From the NCBI RefSeq assembly GCF_016756535.1, contig NZ_AP023247.1, positions 5,208,501 to 5,272,500 on the forward strand: 64,000 nt of DNA. Reading direction: 5' to 3'. The notes under the pieces are model-generated. The model saw nothing but the letters and a program-made list of their open reading frames with translations, did not search any database and was not told the origin of the DNA. Origin of the DNA: Mesorhizobium sp. 131-2-1 (lineage in GTDB: Bacteria > Pseudomonadota > Alphaproteobacteria > Rhizobiales > Rhizobiaceae). The translations under genes and the position numbers were made by a program. Of this stretch, positions 1 through 8,850 are shown in pieces (the stretch's first letter is position 1; each line of letters opens with the position of its first letter).

Positions 1-46
1 GCCCGGCGAATGTAAATGCGTGTCAGTGACGCGGGTGGCTCTGGCG

Positions 47-967
47 TTAATTGTCCGGTAACGGAATGAACTCTTCCTCGTCTCCAGGAACGATATCGAA
101 GCGGCCCGTCTTCCATTCTTCCTTGGCCTGCTCGATGCGCTCTTTCGACGAAGAAACGAAATTCCACCAGATGTAGCGCTTTGAACCGAGCGAGGCGCCG
201 CCAAATAGCATGAAATGGGCGCCGCGCTCGGACGAAATGACGATCTCCTCGCCCGGTTTGAACACCAGAAGCCGCTCGGCCGGGAAACGGTCTCCGGCGA
301 TCGAGACCTCGCCTTCCAGCGTGTAGATGGCGCGTTCCTCGGCATCGGCCGGGATCTTGACGCTGGCGCCTGCCGCCAGCCTCAGATCGGCATAAAGGGT
401 GTCCGAGGCGGTCGAAACGGGTGAGCGCAGTCCAGAAAAATCGCCGATGACGACGCGGCCGCTGACGCCTTCGGCATCGATCTCGGGCAAGCGGATCACC
501 GCGGTGTTCTGGAAAACCGGGGCGACCTCCTCCTTGCCGTCGGGCAGCGCCAGCCAGGTCTGCAGGCCGGAGATCGACATCGGCGCGCCGCGCAATTCCT
601 CAGGCGTGCGCTCGGAATGGACGATGCCGCGACCGGCGGTCATCAGGTTCACGTCGCCCGGCGCGATGACCATTTCGGTGCCGAGAGAATCGCGATGCCT
701 GATCTTGCCGTCGAACAAGTAGGTGACGGTCGAAAGCCCGATATGCGGATGCGGGCGGACGTCTATGGCGTGGCCGGCGCGCAGGATGGCCGGACCCATG
801 CGGTCGAAGAAGATGAACGGCCCGACCAGACGGCGCTTTGCCGTGGGCAAGGCGCGGCGCACCTCGAAGCCGCCAATGTCCTTGGCGTTGGGAATGACCA
901 TCAACTCGATCTGGTCGCAGGCGAACGCATCGCCGGGCTCAGGATCGTTTCCCGGAAAGAAGCTCAT
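47..967 (-). CDS. Pirin family protein
   Basis: This 306-residue protein is a bicupin of the pirin family. The metal-binding set of the N-terminal cupin is present: His73 and His75 (in RPHPHIGLST), His117 and Glu119 (in GIVHSE). The C-terminal cupin is shorter and less conserved, as is usual. Some pirins are quercetin 2,3-dioxygenases and others act as redox-sensing cofactors, so the substrate cannot be read from the sequence. It starts with ATG and ends 46 bases from the window edge. The DUF2277 gene lies 9 bases upstream on the same strand, so the two may be co-transcribed. Confidence 0.9.
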   Translation of the reverse strand: MSFFPGNDPEPGDAFACDQIELMVIPNAKDIGGFEVRRALPTAKRRLVGPFIFFDRMGPAILRAGHAIDVRPHPHIGLSTVTYLFDGKIRHRDSLGTEMVIAPGDVNLMTAGRGIVHSERTPEELRGAPMSISGLQTWLALPDGKEEVAPVFQNTAVIRLPEIDAEGVSGRVVIGDFSGLRSPVSTASDTLYADLRLAAGASVKIPADAEERAIYTLEGEVSIAGDRFPAERLLVFKPGEEIVISSERGAHFMLFGGASLGSKRYIWWNFVSSSKERIEQAKEEWKTGRFDIVPGDEEEFIPLPDN

Positions 968-976
968 CCGATCCCC

Positions 977-1243
977 TCAGGCGAAGCGGAGGGCGGATCT
1001 GGCCCTTGCCTTGGCCGCCTCTTCCTCGCGATTGCGCGGATTCTGTGTCGTTTCAAGCGAATCTAGCAATTCGCGCGCCGCGGCCGCAATCGCCTCGACC
1101 CCTTGGTTGAAGGCATGCTCGTTGCGCTTGGAGGGCTTGGTCGAGCCGCTCAGCTTGCGCACGAACTGCAATGCCGCGTCATGGACCTCGTCATTGGTCG
1201 CCGGCGGTTCGAAGTTGAACAAGGTCTTGATGTTTCGGCACAT
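977..1243 (-). CDS. DUF2277 domain protein
   Basis: This 88-residue protein begins MCRNIKTLFNFEPPAT, the characteristic start of the DUF2277 family, and ends in an Arg/Ala-rich helix. The frame stays open further upstream, but the ATG at 1243 matches the family start, and the extra residues would run into xseB. The family is small and conserved in alphaproteobacteria and actinobacteria, with no function I can name. It sits between xseB and the pirin gene on the same strand and is probably the third gene of the HDAC-xseB-DUF2277 run. Confidence 0.85.
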   Translation of the reverse strand: MCRNIKTLFNFEPPATNDEVHDAALQFVRKLSGSTKPSKRNEHAFNQGVEAIAAAARELLDSLETTQNPRNREEEAAKARARSALRFA

Positions 1244-1289
1244 CGCTTGGACTCCTGCCTGCTTTCCTCTGCCCCGCCCCGTTTCCGAA

Positions 1290-1541
1290 CTACTCGGCGT
1301 CAAGCGGCTCCGTGCCAACCGGCTTGCCGTCACGCGACAGCCTGATCTTCTCGACCTTGTCCTCGGCCGCCTTGAGCAGCCGGTCGCAATGCGCCTTCAG
1401 CGCCTCGCCGCGCTCGTAGATGCGGATCGACTGGTCGAGCGGCACGTCACCACGTTCCAGATCATCGACGATCTTTTCCAGCGCGTCGAGCGCCTGCTCG
1501 AAGCTCATCGCTTTGACGTCCTCGTTGCCTTCGCCTGCCAT
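1290..1541 (-). CDS. xseB: Exodeoxyribonuclease VII small subunit
   Basis: This 83-residue protein matches XseB in length and in the core [19 protein letters not shown] followed by the [11 protein letters not shown] helix. XseB assembles with XseA into exonuclease VII, which degrades single-stranded DNA into oligonucleotides during repair and recombination. The ATG at 1541 lies 3 bases after the stop of the upstream hydrolase gene, which indicates translational coupling. XseA is not in the window. In many alphaproteobacteria xseB is followed by dxs; here DUF2277 and pirin follow instead. Confidence 0.93.
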   Translation of the reverse strand: MAGEGNEDVKAMSFEQALDALEKIVDDLERGDVPLDQSIRIYERGEALKAHCDRLLKAAEDKVEKIRLSRDGKPVGTEPLDAE

Positions 1542-1544
1542 ACT

Positions 1545-2471
1545 CTATCCCTTCATCAGCCGCCCGACATGGGCGGCGACCGAAAATGCCAATCCCTGCA
1601 GATCGTAGCCGCCCTCGAGCAGACTGACGAGCCGGTTGCCGCTGTGGCGCCCGGCGCGCTCCATCAGTTGGCCGGTCGCCCAGTCGAAATCCTCCTCGGT
1701 CAGGTTGATCTCGGCCAGCGGATCGCGATGGTGCGCGTCAAATCCGGCAGAGATGATGATGAGGTCGGGCGCGAAATTGTCGATCGACGGCAGCACGCGC
1801 GACAGGAAGGCGTCGCGGAACAGGTCGCTGCCGGTTCGCGGCGCCAGCGGCGCATTGACGATGTTGCCGGCGCCCGTTTCGCTCCTGGCGCCGGTGCCGG
1901 GATAAAGCGGCATCTGGTGCGTCGAGCAATAGAGCACCGACGGATCGTCCCAGAAGATGTCCTGCGTGCCGTTGCCGTGATGGACGTCCCAGTCGACGAT
2001 GGCGACGCGCTCGGCCTGGTGCTGCTTCTGCGCATGGCGGGCGGCGATCGCCGCGGTGTTGAACAGGCAAAAGCCCATGGCCGTGTTCTTCTCGGCGTGA
2101 TGCCCGGGTGGCCGGGCGGCGACGAAAACATTGGCGGCGCGGCCTTCGAAGACATCGTCGACGGCGGCGTTGGCGGCGCCGATCGCCGTCACCGCCGCCT
2201 GCCAGCTCTTCGGGCTGGCGCTGGTGTCGGCATCGACCGAGACAATGCCCGTCTCCGGGATTGCGGCGCGCACGCGTGCGACGTGATCCTCGGGATGCGC
2301 ATAGAGGATGGTGGCCTCGTCGCCTTCTGGCGCCTTGACGCGGTCGAGCGCCGAAAATGCCTCGTCATCCAGCACGCGCTCGATGGCGCGCAGACGGTCG
2401 GGCCGCTCGGGGTGGCCGGGTGGGGTTAGGTGTTCGAGGAAGACCGGGTGGGTGTAAAGCCTGGTGACCAT
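1545..2471 (-). CDS. Histone deacetylase family hydrolase
   Basis: This 308-residue protein belongs to the zinc-dependent arginase/deacetylase fold (HDAC, acetylpolyamine amidohydrolase, acetoin-utilisation proteins). The active-site signature is intact: ARPPGHHA with His124-His125, [10 protein letters not shown] with Asp160, Asp162 and His164, and SAGFDAH with Asp245. The ATG at 2471 is preferred because the family consensus begins at MVTRLYTHP; 17 further codons are open upstream. Bacterial members usually deacetylate polyamines or other small amides, so the substrate is open. It is the first gene of a tight cluster with xseB. Confidence 0.9.
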   Translation of the reverse strand: MVTRLYTHPVFLEHLTPPGHPERPDRLRAIERVLDDEAFSALDRVKAPEGDEATILYAHPEDHVARVRAAIPETGIVSVDADTSASPKSWQAAVTAIGAANAAVDDVFEGRAANVFVAARPPGHHAEKNTAMGFCLFNTAAIAARHAQKQHQAERVAIVDWDVHHGNGTQDIFWDDPSVLYCSTHQMPLYPGTGARSETGAGNIVNAPLAPRTGSDLFRDAFLSRVLPSIDNFAPDLIIISAGFDAHHRDPLAEINLTEEDFDWATGQLMERAGRHSGNRLVSLLEGGYDLQGLAFSVAAHVGRLMKG

Positions 2472-2559
2472 GCCCCGATATAGGCGCGCAAGACCGGTTT
2501 GGCCATGTTTTCGCGCCGCCAAAAGGTAACGTTCAACAGGGATTAGGTCAGGCTTCCGG

Positions 2560-3540
2560 CTATTGGGGTGCCGGCTGCGTCCAGCGCGAGCCGCCGAAGG
2601 ACGCCAGCGCCTTGTCCTTGAGCTCGCGGAATTTCGAGGAGGCTTCCGCCAGCCTGTGGTCCCAGTCGGGGTTGGGCACCTGGCCCTCTATGGTGGCGAA
2701 ATAGACCTGCATCAGTGAAGCGATGGCGAAGGGCTCGATGAAGGCTGCCTTAAAGGCCCAGGCAAAGACGATTGCCAGCACGAAAGCCCAGCCGGCAAGC
2801 TGCCCCGGCATGAACCAGAGAATGGCGCCGGCGGGCGCCAGCATGAGCAGGAAGATCACGAAGGACACGCCCCACATGATCACCGCCAGCCACACCGCGT
2901 TCTTGACCATGGTTTTGCCGTTCTGCGCATAGAGCACGACGCCTTGCCTGGCGGTCTCGAAGGGCGAAGCGGAGTTGATGCGGATGTTGTAGCCGAGGAT
3001 GATCTCGTCGACATAGGTCAGCGACATGCGGATCACCGTGTTGATGAAGCTGACAACACCGTTCAGCCCGGGGATGGGCAGAAAGGCGGCGATGCCGCCG
3101 ACAAGGCCGGTGATGGCGCGGATGGCGCCCTTGACCAGTTGGTCGATGACGAACAGCACATTGGCCTCGGCGAAGCGCTCGGTCACCACGGCCCTGGCAT
3201 AGGAAATCTGGTTCTGGCCGTCGGGAACGTCCTGGCCGTCGATCAGATGGACCATGACGGCGATATGGCCGGCCTTGAGGACGTAGAGGATGTATTCGCG
3301 GATCCAGTAGACCGCAACGGACACGACGCCGAAGCCGACGACCCCGCCCCACAGCGCAAAGGAGAGCGGCCCGTCGGGGTCGGTGGAGATGTGGCCGACG
3401 CCGTAGCCGACGCTGGCGCCGGTGCCGGTCGCCATGATGTAGGCCAGCGTGATGCCGAAATAGACGATCATGCGAAAGACGATGAAAGGCCAGGTCCTGA
3501 TCATGATGGACACCGACCTGCCGATGCTGAAGTCCCACAT
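2560..3540 (-). CDS. Conserved polytopic membrane protein
   Basis: This 326-residue protein has about five or six hydrophobic segments. They include one near the N-terminus ([16 protein letters not shown]), one around [14 protein letters not shown], and a C-terminal pair ([19 protein letters not shown] and [19 protein letters not shown]). The middle contains a soluble stretch with [20 protein letters not shown] do not recognise a characterised family; similar proteins are annotated as hypothetical in rhizobia. It lies alone between the HDAC gene and the TetR gene, about 90 bases upstream of the former. The shape suggests a transporter-like or membrane-organising protein, but no function can be assigned. 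Confidence 0.75.
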   Translation of the reverse strand: MWDFSIGRSVSIMIRTWPFIVFRMIVYFGITLAYIMATGTGASVGYGVGHISTDPDGPLSFALWGGVVGFGVVSVAVYWIREYILYVLKAGHIAVMVHLIDGQDVPDGQNQISYARAVVTERFAEANVLFVIDQLVKGAIRAITGLVGGIAAFLPIPGLNGVVSFINTVIRMSLTYVDEIILGYNIRINSASPFETARQGVVLYAQNGKTMVKNAVWLAVIMWGVSFVIFLLMLAPAGAILWFMPGQLAGWAFVLAIVFAWAFKAAFIEPFAIASLMQVYFATIEGQVPNPDWDHRLAEASSKFRELKDKALASFGGSRWTQPAPQ

Positions 3541-3666
3541 GGCCCGACTCTCCCGCCTCAGAGTTGGCCGGAGAGGATGCGCTCCCTCTGGCCATTGTCA
3601 ATCGGAGCTCATGTCGTGCCGGTCTCAAACCGGTGCACAAATCCGTCGCTACAGTTACCCGAGCGG

Positions 3667-4260
3667 TCAATCTTTCTTGCGTAAGCCGTCGAGCAGTTGC
3701 TTGAACGCCGTCACCGCCTTTTTCGACGTCGCTTCGGGATCCTGCGAATTGGCGATCCGCTGCGCGGCCTGGCTGCTGGCGCCATTGATCAGCCGCGCAG
3801 CGGTCTCTGGATCGAGGTCCGGCACGACCACCCCCTCCTCCTGCAGGCTGGTCAGGTGATCGGTCATTGACGCCGTGCAGGCGCTGGCGTTCGGCCATTG
3901 GGCCGGATCGCCAAGCACTGCCGGGCCGTCGCGGAACATGATGCGCTGGATCTCCGGCTCCAGCGCCAGTTCGATATAGGTGGTGCATTCGTCGACGAAA
4001 CGCTGCCAGCGGGTCGGCGCCCGCGCCGCCACCTCGTTCACCCGGGCAGCCATCTCGCCGTCAATCTCGGCGATGACCGCCTGCAGCAATCCCTTCTTGT
4101 CGCCGAAGTGATGATAGAGCGCGCCGCGCGTCAGCCCAGCCGAAGCGGTGAAATCATCCATCGAGGCGTCGGCATAGCCGATGGTGCCGAAAGCGTGGCG
4201 GGCCGCCGCGATCAGCTTGGCGCGCGTCTCGGCGATCATCTCCTTGCGAGGTCGGTGCAT
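3667..4260 (-). CDS. TetR family repressor of the adjacent MFS gene
   Basis: This 197-residue protein has the TetR N-terminal helix-turn-helix at residues 10-55. The core reads GLTRGALYHHFGDKKGLL, the family's most conserved stretch, and a variable helical ligand-binding domain follows. It is divergent from an MFS transporter gene across 120 bases that hold three copies of a CATACGNNNCGTATG palindrome, the expected layout for a self-regulated TetR/efflux pair. The likely role is repression of both genes until a toxic or signal compound binds. The ligand cannot be inferred. Confidence 0.92.
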   Translation of the reverse strand: MHRPRKEMIAETRAKLIAAARHAFGTIGYADASMDDFTASAGLTRGALYHHFGDKKGLLQAVIAEIDGEMAARVNEVAARAPTRWQRFVDECTTYIELALEPEIQRIMFRDGPAVLGDPAQWPNASACTASMTDHLTSLQEEGVVVPDLDPETAARLINGASSQAAQRIANSQDPEATSKKAVTAFKQLLDGLRKKD

Positions 4261-4278
4261 GGCGTCTGGCCCTATTCA

Positions 4279-4293
4279 CATACGCTTCGTATG
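4279..4293. promoter_or_regulatory. TetR operator palindrome 1
   Basis: CATACGCTTCGTATG is a perfect 6+3+6 inverted repeat, 18 bases upstream of the TetR start codon. It is the first of three identical-arm copies. Confidence 0.8.
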
Positions 4294-4297
4294 CCAA

Positions 4298-4325
4298 TTG
4301 ACATACGCGGCGTATGACATATCTG
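4298..4325 (+). promoter_or_regulatory. Putative sigma-70 promoter of the MFS gene
   Basis: TTGACA at 4298-4303 is followed 16 bases later by TATCTG at 4320-4325. The spacer is almost filled by operator 2, so repressor binding would block polymerase. The -35 match is perfect and the -10 only partial. Confidence 0.5.
4302..4316. promoter_or_regulatory. TetR operator palindrome 2
   Basis: CATACGCGGCGTATG has the same 6-base arms as copies 1 and 3 and starts 23 bases after copy 1. It lies between the putative -35 and -10 elements. Confidence 0.8.
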
Positions 4326-4329
4326 AATT

Positions 4330-4344
4330 CATACGCAGCGTATG
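4330..4344. promoter_or_regulatory. TetR operator palindrome 3
   Basis: CATACGCAGCGTATG is the third copy, starting 28 bases after copy 2 and ending 36 bases before the MFS start codon. Only the central three bases differ between copies. Confidence 0.8.
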
Positions 4345-4380
4345 TAGTTGTCGATCCTTCCCTTGTCGAGGAGCCAGACC

Positions 4381-5604
4381 ATGCAGAACCCCTATTCGGA
4401 AATCTTTCGAGCTCCCGGCAGCAAGGGCTTCGCCGCGGCCGGTTTCGTGGCCCGGCTGCCGATCGCCATGGCGCCGATCGGGATCGTCGCCATGCTTTCG
4501 CAGACCCACGGCGAATACTGGCTGGCCGGCGCCGTTTCGGCGAGCTTCGCGCTGGTCAACGCATTCGTCGCGCCGCAGATATCCCGGCTGGTCGACCGCC
4601 TCGGCCAGACGCGCATCGTCGTGCCGACGACGGTGATCTCCGTGCTCGCCTTCGCAGCTCTGATCACGGCAGCCAACCAGGGATGGCCGATATGGACGCT
4701 ATTTGCTTCGGCGCTGCTAGCCGCGGCCATGCCCAGCATCCCGGCGATGGTACGCGCCCGCTGGACCGAGATCTTCCGGGATCGCCCGGAGTTGAACACG
4801 GCTTTCGCCTTCGAGTCTGCGGCGGACGAGCTGGTCTATATCGCCGGGGCATCGTTGTCGGTGGGATTGAGCACCGCGCTCTTCCCGGAAGCGGGCATGC
4901 TTGTAAGCACCCTGTTCCTCGCCTTCGGCTCGGCGGCCTTCATCCTGCAGCGCGCGACCGAACCCGGCGTGCGGCCGGCGCAGCATGGCGCGCGCGGATC
5001 GGCAATCCGGCTGCGGCCGGTCCAGATCATCACCTTTGCCCTGATCTTCGTCGGCGCGACCTTTGCCACGACGGAAGTGAGCACGGTGGCGATCACCAAG
5101 GAGCTCGGCCAGCCAGGCGCCGCCAGCCTCGTCATCGGTGTCTATGCGCTGGGATCGTTCGTGCTCGGCCTCGTCGTCGGCGCGCTCAATCTGAAGGCGC
5201 CGCTGCAACGCCAGTTGGCCATCGCGATCGCCCTCGTGGCGCTCGGCACGTTGCTGCCGCTTACCGCCGGCTCAGTGCCGCTCCTGGCGCTGACCGTGTT
5301 CATCAGCGGCGTGGCGATCTCGCCGACCTTCATCACCGCCTTCGGCCTGATCGAGCGCCACGTGCCGGAAGCGATGCTTACCGAGGGCATCACCTGGGTG
5401 ATGACCGGCATCGGCATCGGCATGGCGTTGGGCTCGTTTGCCGCCGGCGCGGTGGTGGATGAATTCGGCGCCCGCAACGGGTTCTGGGTCTCGGTGGCTG
5501 CCGGGGTTATCGCGTTGCTTACGGCGTTGATCGGCCAGCGCAGCCTGGCCACCCACACATGCGAGTTGGACGGATGCGACGCGGCCGCCGTTCCCGCTGA
5601 GTGA
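4381..5604 (+). CDS. MFS transporter, TetR-controlled
   Basis: This 407-residue protein is a 12-segment major facilitator. The hydrophobic helices, the cytoplasmic loop DRLGQTRIV after helix 2 (motif A-like) and the repeated half after about residue 215 are visible. The ATG at 4381 is chosen because it follows GAGGAG at a suitable distance and gives the normal MFS length; an ATG 33 bases upstream would overlap the regulatory region. Pairing with a divergent TetR gene and three operators points to inducible export of a drug or metabolite. The substrate is unknown. Confidence 0.88.
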   Translation: MQNPYSEIFRAPGSKGFAAAGFVARLPIAMAPIGIVAMLSQTHGEYWLAGAVSASFALVNAFVAPQISRLVDRLGQTRIVVPTTVISVLAFAALITAANQGWPIWTLFASALLAAAMPSIPAMVRARWTEIFRDRPELNTAFAFESAADELVYIAGASLSVGLSTALFPEAGMLVSTLFLAFGSAAFILQRATEPGVRPAQHGARGSAIRLRPVQIITFALIFVGATFATTEVSTVAITKELGQPGAASLVIGVYALGSFVLGLVVGALNLKAPLQRQLAIAIALVALGTLLPLTAGSVPLLALTVFISGVAISPTFITAFGLIERHVPEAMLTEGITWVMTGIGIGMALGSFAAGAVVDEFGARNGFWVSVAAGVIALLTALIGQRSLATHTCELDGCDAAAVPAE

Positions 5605-5615
5605 TCTACCAAGCC

Positions 5616-5637
5616 CCCGGTTCGAGAGGACCGGGCG
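5616..5637. terminator. Possible bidirectional terminator hairpin
   Basis: CCCGGT and ACCGGG pair around an 8-base loop between the convergent MFS and orphan genes. There is no long T tract, so this is a weak call. Confidence 0.35.
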
Positions 5638-5663
5638 CAGCTTCTTTAAAGGAGCGTCGCTTT

Positions 5664-6086
5664 CTACGACTGCTCAAGCCTCTCGCGTATCGCGTTCCCA
5701 TCGAGAACGACGACAGGACTTCCCAGTGTCTCGACCATATCCGGGTCTAGGTGAGGTATGGTTTCGGCACGCCCAACCATCGGCGGGCATTCTCCGGCGC
5801 AATAGACGACCGAGCAGGTGACACGCAGGATTTTCCACAGCGCTTCGTAGAAGCGCGGATCGTCCGTTGGCCGCGCGACGGTGAAGCCGGAACATCGCGA
5901 GGCATCGCCGGGGTCGAAATTGAGATAGAGGTCGGCCGACGAAGCATCGTCATAGGTGACGACCCAGCATGAGAATTCAGCTTCACGCCTGGTGATGAAC
6001 GGCGCGAAGGCATCCTCGACGACCGACGTCGGAAAATAGCTTTCCTCGCCATCTTCAAAGCAACTGAGATAGGCCTCGAAGCTCAT
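5664..6086 (-). CDS. Hypothetical protein, 140 aa
   Basis: I do not recognise this 140-residue protein. It starts MSFEAYLSCFEDGEE, has no signal peptide or membrane segment, is acidic and contains six cysteines, including the pair in VVYCAGECPP. The alternating hydrophobic and charged pattern suggests a small alpha/beta domain. The ATG at 6086 lies 18 bases downstream of the riboflavin gene's stop, on the same strand, but a functional link is doubtful. Its general look (short, acidic, FEDGE near the N-terminus) recalls immunity-type proteins of contact-dependent systems; that is only an impression, and no toxin gene is nearby. Confidence 0.65.
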   Translation of the reverse strand: MSFEAYLSCFEDGEESYFPTSVVEDAFAPFITRREAEFSCWVVTYDDASSADLYLNFDPGDASRCSGFTVARPTDDPRFYEALWKILRVTCSVVYCAGECPPMVGRAETIPHLDPDMVETLGSPVVVLDGNAIRERLEQS

Positions 6087-6104
6087 CCCAACGCCCCCAA
6101 ATGG

Positions 6105-7205
6105 CTAGAAAATTTCCGTCTTGGCGATGTGAATGCCAAAGCCTTCGAGGCCGACATAGTGGCGCTCGCGCGAGGCGATCAGGTTGATCGAGGAAATGCC
6201 CAGATCCTTGAGGATCTGCGCGCCGAGGCCGATCTCGCGCCATTCGTTCTCGCGGCGACGTGCCTCTTCGTGGTCCTCGCGGTCACCGCTCGCCGGCCGC
6301 TTGCGTTCCTGGTGGGCGACGCCGACCGAGCCCTCGCGCAGGTAGACGATGACGCCGCGCCTGCGTTCGCCCATCGCTTTCATGATGCCGTCGAGCCGAT
6401 GGCTGGTGCCGAACACGTCGGTCACGACGTCCTCGGAGTGCAGGCGCACCGGCACCTCTTCGCCATCGCGGATATCGCCGAAGACGACCGCGACGTGGTG
6501 CATGGAATCCCAGGGCAGCGTGTAGGTGAAGACCTGCGCCTTGCCGCCGAGGGTGTCGATGTCGGAGCAGGCGACTCGCTCGACCAGCGTTTCCTTGCGT
6601 TGCCGGTAGGCGATGAGATCGGCAACCGAAACCTGCTTCAGGCCATGCTCTTCCGCGAAAGCCTGCACCTGCGGGCCCCGCTTGACCGTGCCGTCGTCGT
6701 TGACCAGCTCGGAAATGACGCCGATCGGCGGAAGGCCAGCGAGCTTGCAAAGGTCGACGGCGGCCTCGGTATGGCCCGAACGCATCAGCACGCCGCCTTC
6801 GCGTGCGATCAGCGGAAAGATATGTCCGGGGCGGACGAAATCAGAAGCGCCGACATTACCGTTGGCGAGGTTGCGCACGGTCAGTGTGCGGTCGTCGGCG
6901 GAAATGCCGGTCGTGGTGCCGTGCTTGAAGTCGACGCTGACGGTGAAGGCCGTGGTGTGGGCGGAGTCGTTGTCGGCCACCATCGGCGCCAGATTGAGGC
7001 GCTTTGCCTCCTCACGCGGCATCGGCGTGCAGACGATGCCGGAGGTGTTGCGGACGATGAAGGCCATCTTTTCCGGGGTGCAGTGGACGGCGGCAACGAT
7101 CAGGTCGCCCTCGTTCTCGCGCCCGTCATCGTCCATGACGACGACGATCTCGCCGCGCTCGAAGGCGCGGATGGCTTCGACGATCTTCTTCTGGTCGTAA
7201 GGCAT
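6105..7205 (-). CDS. ribB: 3,4-dihydroxy-2-butanone-4-phosphate synthase, RibBX type
   Basis: This 366-residue protein has a complete N-terminal RibB domain (about residues 1-205) that makes the four-carbon precursor of riboflavin from ribulose 5-phosphate. Visible motifs are DDDGRENEGD and RSGHTEAAVD. The C-terminal part resembles GTP cyclohydrolase II (RibA). However, the three zinc-binding cysteines are missing: VRLHSEDVVTDVFG replaces the segment that should carry the first cysteine, and the CxC pair has become HRLDG. The protein is therefore monofunctional RibB with a non-catalytic RibA relic, as described for proteobacterial RibBX hybrids. A separate RibA must exist elsewhere. The start is ATG. 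Confidence 0.9.
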   Translation of the reverse strand: MPYDQKKIVEAIRAFERGEIVVVMDDDGRENEGDLIVAAVHCTPEKMAFIVRNTSGIVCTPMPREEAKRLNLAPMVADNDSAHTTAFTVSVDFKHGTTTGISADDRTLTVRNLANGNVGASDFVRPGHIFPLIAREGGVLMRSGHTEAAVDLCKLAGLPPIGVISELVNDDGTVKRGPQVQAFAEEHGLKQVSVADLIAYRQRKETLVERVACSDIDTLGGKAQVFTYTLPWDSMHHVAVVFGDIRDGEEVPVRLHSEDVVTDVFGTSHRLDGIMKAMGERRRGVIVYLREGSVGVAHQERKRPASGDREDHEEARRRENEWREIGLGAQILKDLGISSINLIASRERHYVGLEGFGIHIAKTEIF

Positions 7206-7225
7206 TGGCGGCTCGCTTCGCTCGC

Positions 7226-7312
7226 AGGGAATAGGGCAGTAAGGCAGTAGGGAAAAGGAAAAAATGTAGGGCGGCAGGCTGGCCTTTTGCCTATTCCCTA
7301 CTGCCTATTCCC
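7226..7312. repeat. Imperfect inverted repeat between ribB and aroC
   Basis: The left arm (7226-7258, starting AGGGAATAGGGCAGTA) pairs imperfectly with the right arm (7283-7312, ending CTGCCTATTCCCT). Each arm contains two tandem copies of a GGGAATAGGCAGTA-like unit. The right arm overlaps the last codons and the stop of aroC, so the C-terminal residues of AroC come from repeat sequence. It may act as a transcript-end hairpin. Confidence 0.7.
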
Positions 7313-8406
7313 TTCCCTGTCTGTCCTCTGTGCCGCAGATAGTGATCGGCAATCGCGCAGGCAACCATCGCCTCGCCGATCGGCACGGCGCGGATGCCGA
7401 CGCACGGATCGTGGCGGCCCTTGGTCATGACGTCGACGTCGTTGCCGTCCTTGTCGATCGACTTGCGCGGAGTCAGGATCGAGGAGGTCGGCTTGACCGC
7501 GAAACGGGCGACGATCGGCTGGCCGGTCGAGATGCCGCCCAGGATGCCGCCGGCATTGTTCGACAGGAACACCGGCTTACCGTCATTGCCCATGCGCATC
7601 TCGTCGGCATTCTGCTCGCCCGTGATGCGGGCGGCCTCGAACCCGTTGCCGATCTCGACGCCCTTGACGGCGTTGATCGACATCAGCCCGGACGCGATGT
7701 CCTGATCGAGCTTGGCATAGATCGGCGCGCCGAGACCGGCTGGAACCCCCTCGGCGACGATCTCGATGATCGCGCCGACGGAGGAACCCGCCTTGCGGAT
7801 GCCGTCGAGATATTGGGTGAAGACGGGAACCGACGCCGGGTCCGGCGTGAAGAACGGATTTTCCGCATCGCCGATGAAATTCCAGTTCCAGTTGGCGCGG
7901 TCGATGGATTTTTCGCCCATCGACACAAGGGCGCCGCGCACCACCATGCCCGGCACCACCTTGCGGGCGAGCGCGCCGGCCGCCACGCGCGCCGCCGTCT
8001 CGCGGGCCGAGGAGCGGCCGCCGCCACGGTAGTCGCGCAGGCCGTATTTGACCTCGTAGGTGTAGTCGGCATGGCCCGGCCGGTATTGGCGGGAAATCTC
8101 GCCATAGTCCTTCGAGCGCTGGTCGACATTCTCGATCAGCATTGAGACCGGCGTGCCTGTGGTGATCATCGTCTCGCCATCCTCGTCGAGGATGAAGCCG
8201 GAGAGGATCTTGACCTCGTCGGGCTCGCGGCGCTGCGTCACGAAACGCGATTGGCCGGGCCGGCGCTTGTCGAGTTCGGCCTGGATTTCGGCACGGGTGA
8301 AGCGGATGCCCGGCGGGCAGCCATCGACAACACAGCCGAGTGCCGGCCCGTGGCTTTCGCCCCAGGTGGTGACGCGGAAGAGATGACCGAAGGTGTTGTG
8401 AGACAT
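7291..8406 (-). CDS. aroC: Chorismate synthase
   Basis: This 371-residue enzyme forms chorismate from 5-enolpyruvylshikimate 3-phosphate with reduced FMN, the last step of the shikimate pathway. Family signatures are clear: [20 protein letters not shown] at the start, RPGHADYTY, and the [18 protein letters not shown] segment. The ATG at 8406 fits the universal start; the frame is open 29 codons further upstream but without family similarity. The last eight residues (GKGIGSRE) are encoded by an intergenic repeat that has extended the 3' end. Just upstream is a 444-base non-coding stretch. Confidence 0.97.
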   Translation of the reverse strand: MSHNTFGHLFRVTTWGESHGPALGCVVDGCPPGIRFTRAEIQAELDKRRPGQSRFVTQRREPDEVKILSGFILDEDGETMITTGTPVSMLIENVDQRSKDYGEISRQYRPGHADYTYEVKYGLRDYRGGGRSSARETAARVAAGALARKVVPGMVVRGALVSMGEKSIDRANWNWNFIGDAENPFFTPDPASVPVFTQYLDGIRKAGSSVGAIIEIVAEGVPAGLGAPIYAKLDQDIASGLMSINAVKGVEIGNGFEAARITGEQNADEMRMGNDGKPVFLSNNAGGILGGISTGQPIVARFAVKPTSSILTPRKSIDKDGNDVDVMTKGRHDPCVGIRAVPIGEAMVACAIADHYLRHRGQTGKGIGSRE

Positions 8407-8850
8407 GGAAAAGCGCCCTGCCCGGCGGCGGAGCCGGAAGTCTAAAGTGGTGCAGCGTCCTTTGCGCGCCCAAAAGGACGCGCGGCGCTGCACGCTGCCT
8501 TCTATTGGCGTTTTCCACAGTGGTCAAACCGGTGGATCCAGCATCATGGATGATTTCACGGCTACAGCGGCATCGTTCGCTGTCGAACCACCGCGCAATA
8601 ACTCTCGCTGAGCCATCGTCACGGCATCGACTGAACAACAAACGTTGTGCCGGCCAATTAATACCAGCTGTTGTCGCCCGACCATTCCATGAAGCTACCG
8701 AGGCCGGGAAGCGGTCCCTCCAGTATATTATGGATCACGCAAGTAAGGTAGCTGCCTGGTTGGGCGCGGAGGAGTTGGGATTTCCTTTTGGGATTGGCAA
8801 GGCCGCCAGTATCGGCTAGCTAGCGAGCCGGACAAATCTTCGGAGCGAAC
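8407..8850. other. Intergenic region between aroC and the glycan cluster
   Basis: This 444-base stretch separates divergent aroC and the GT2 gene and should hold both promoters. I see one stem-loop (8450-8493) and AT-richer DNA at about 8650-8760. The short open frames inside lack good ribosome sites or recognisable products. I see no tRNA or riboswitch. Confidence 0.6.
8450..8493. repeat. Stem-loop near the aroC start
   Basis: GTGCAGC...GTCCTTT (8450-8463) pairs with AAAGGAC...GCTGCAC (8473-8493), with a 7-base bulge on the right arm. It lies about 45 bases upstream of the aroC start codon. It resembles dispersed intergenic palindromes of rhizobia and could alternatively be a 5'-leader hairpin. 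Confidence 0.55.

Noticed and set aside
723..2429. Plus-strand open frame of 568 codons over pirin, xseB and the deacetylase genes
   Set aside because: It crosses four recognisable genes on the opposite strand and has no coherent domain.
7206..7290. FMN riboswitch ahead of ribB
   Set aside because: The short region is downstream of aroC and upstream of ribB, and contains only the GGGAATAGG inverted repeat; no FMN-element core sequences are visible.
8505..8819. Open frame of 104 codons in the aroC upstream gap
   Set aside because: Weak start context, no similarity and composition unlike neighbouring genes.
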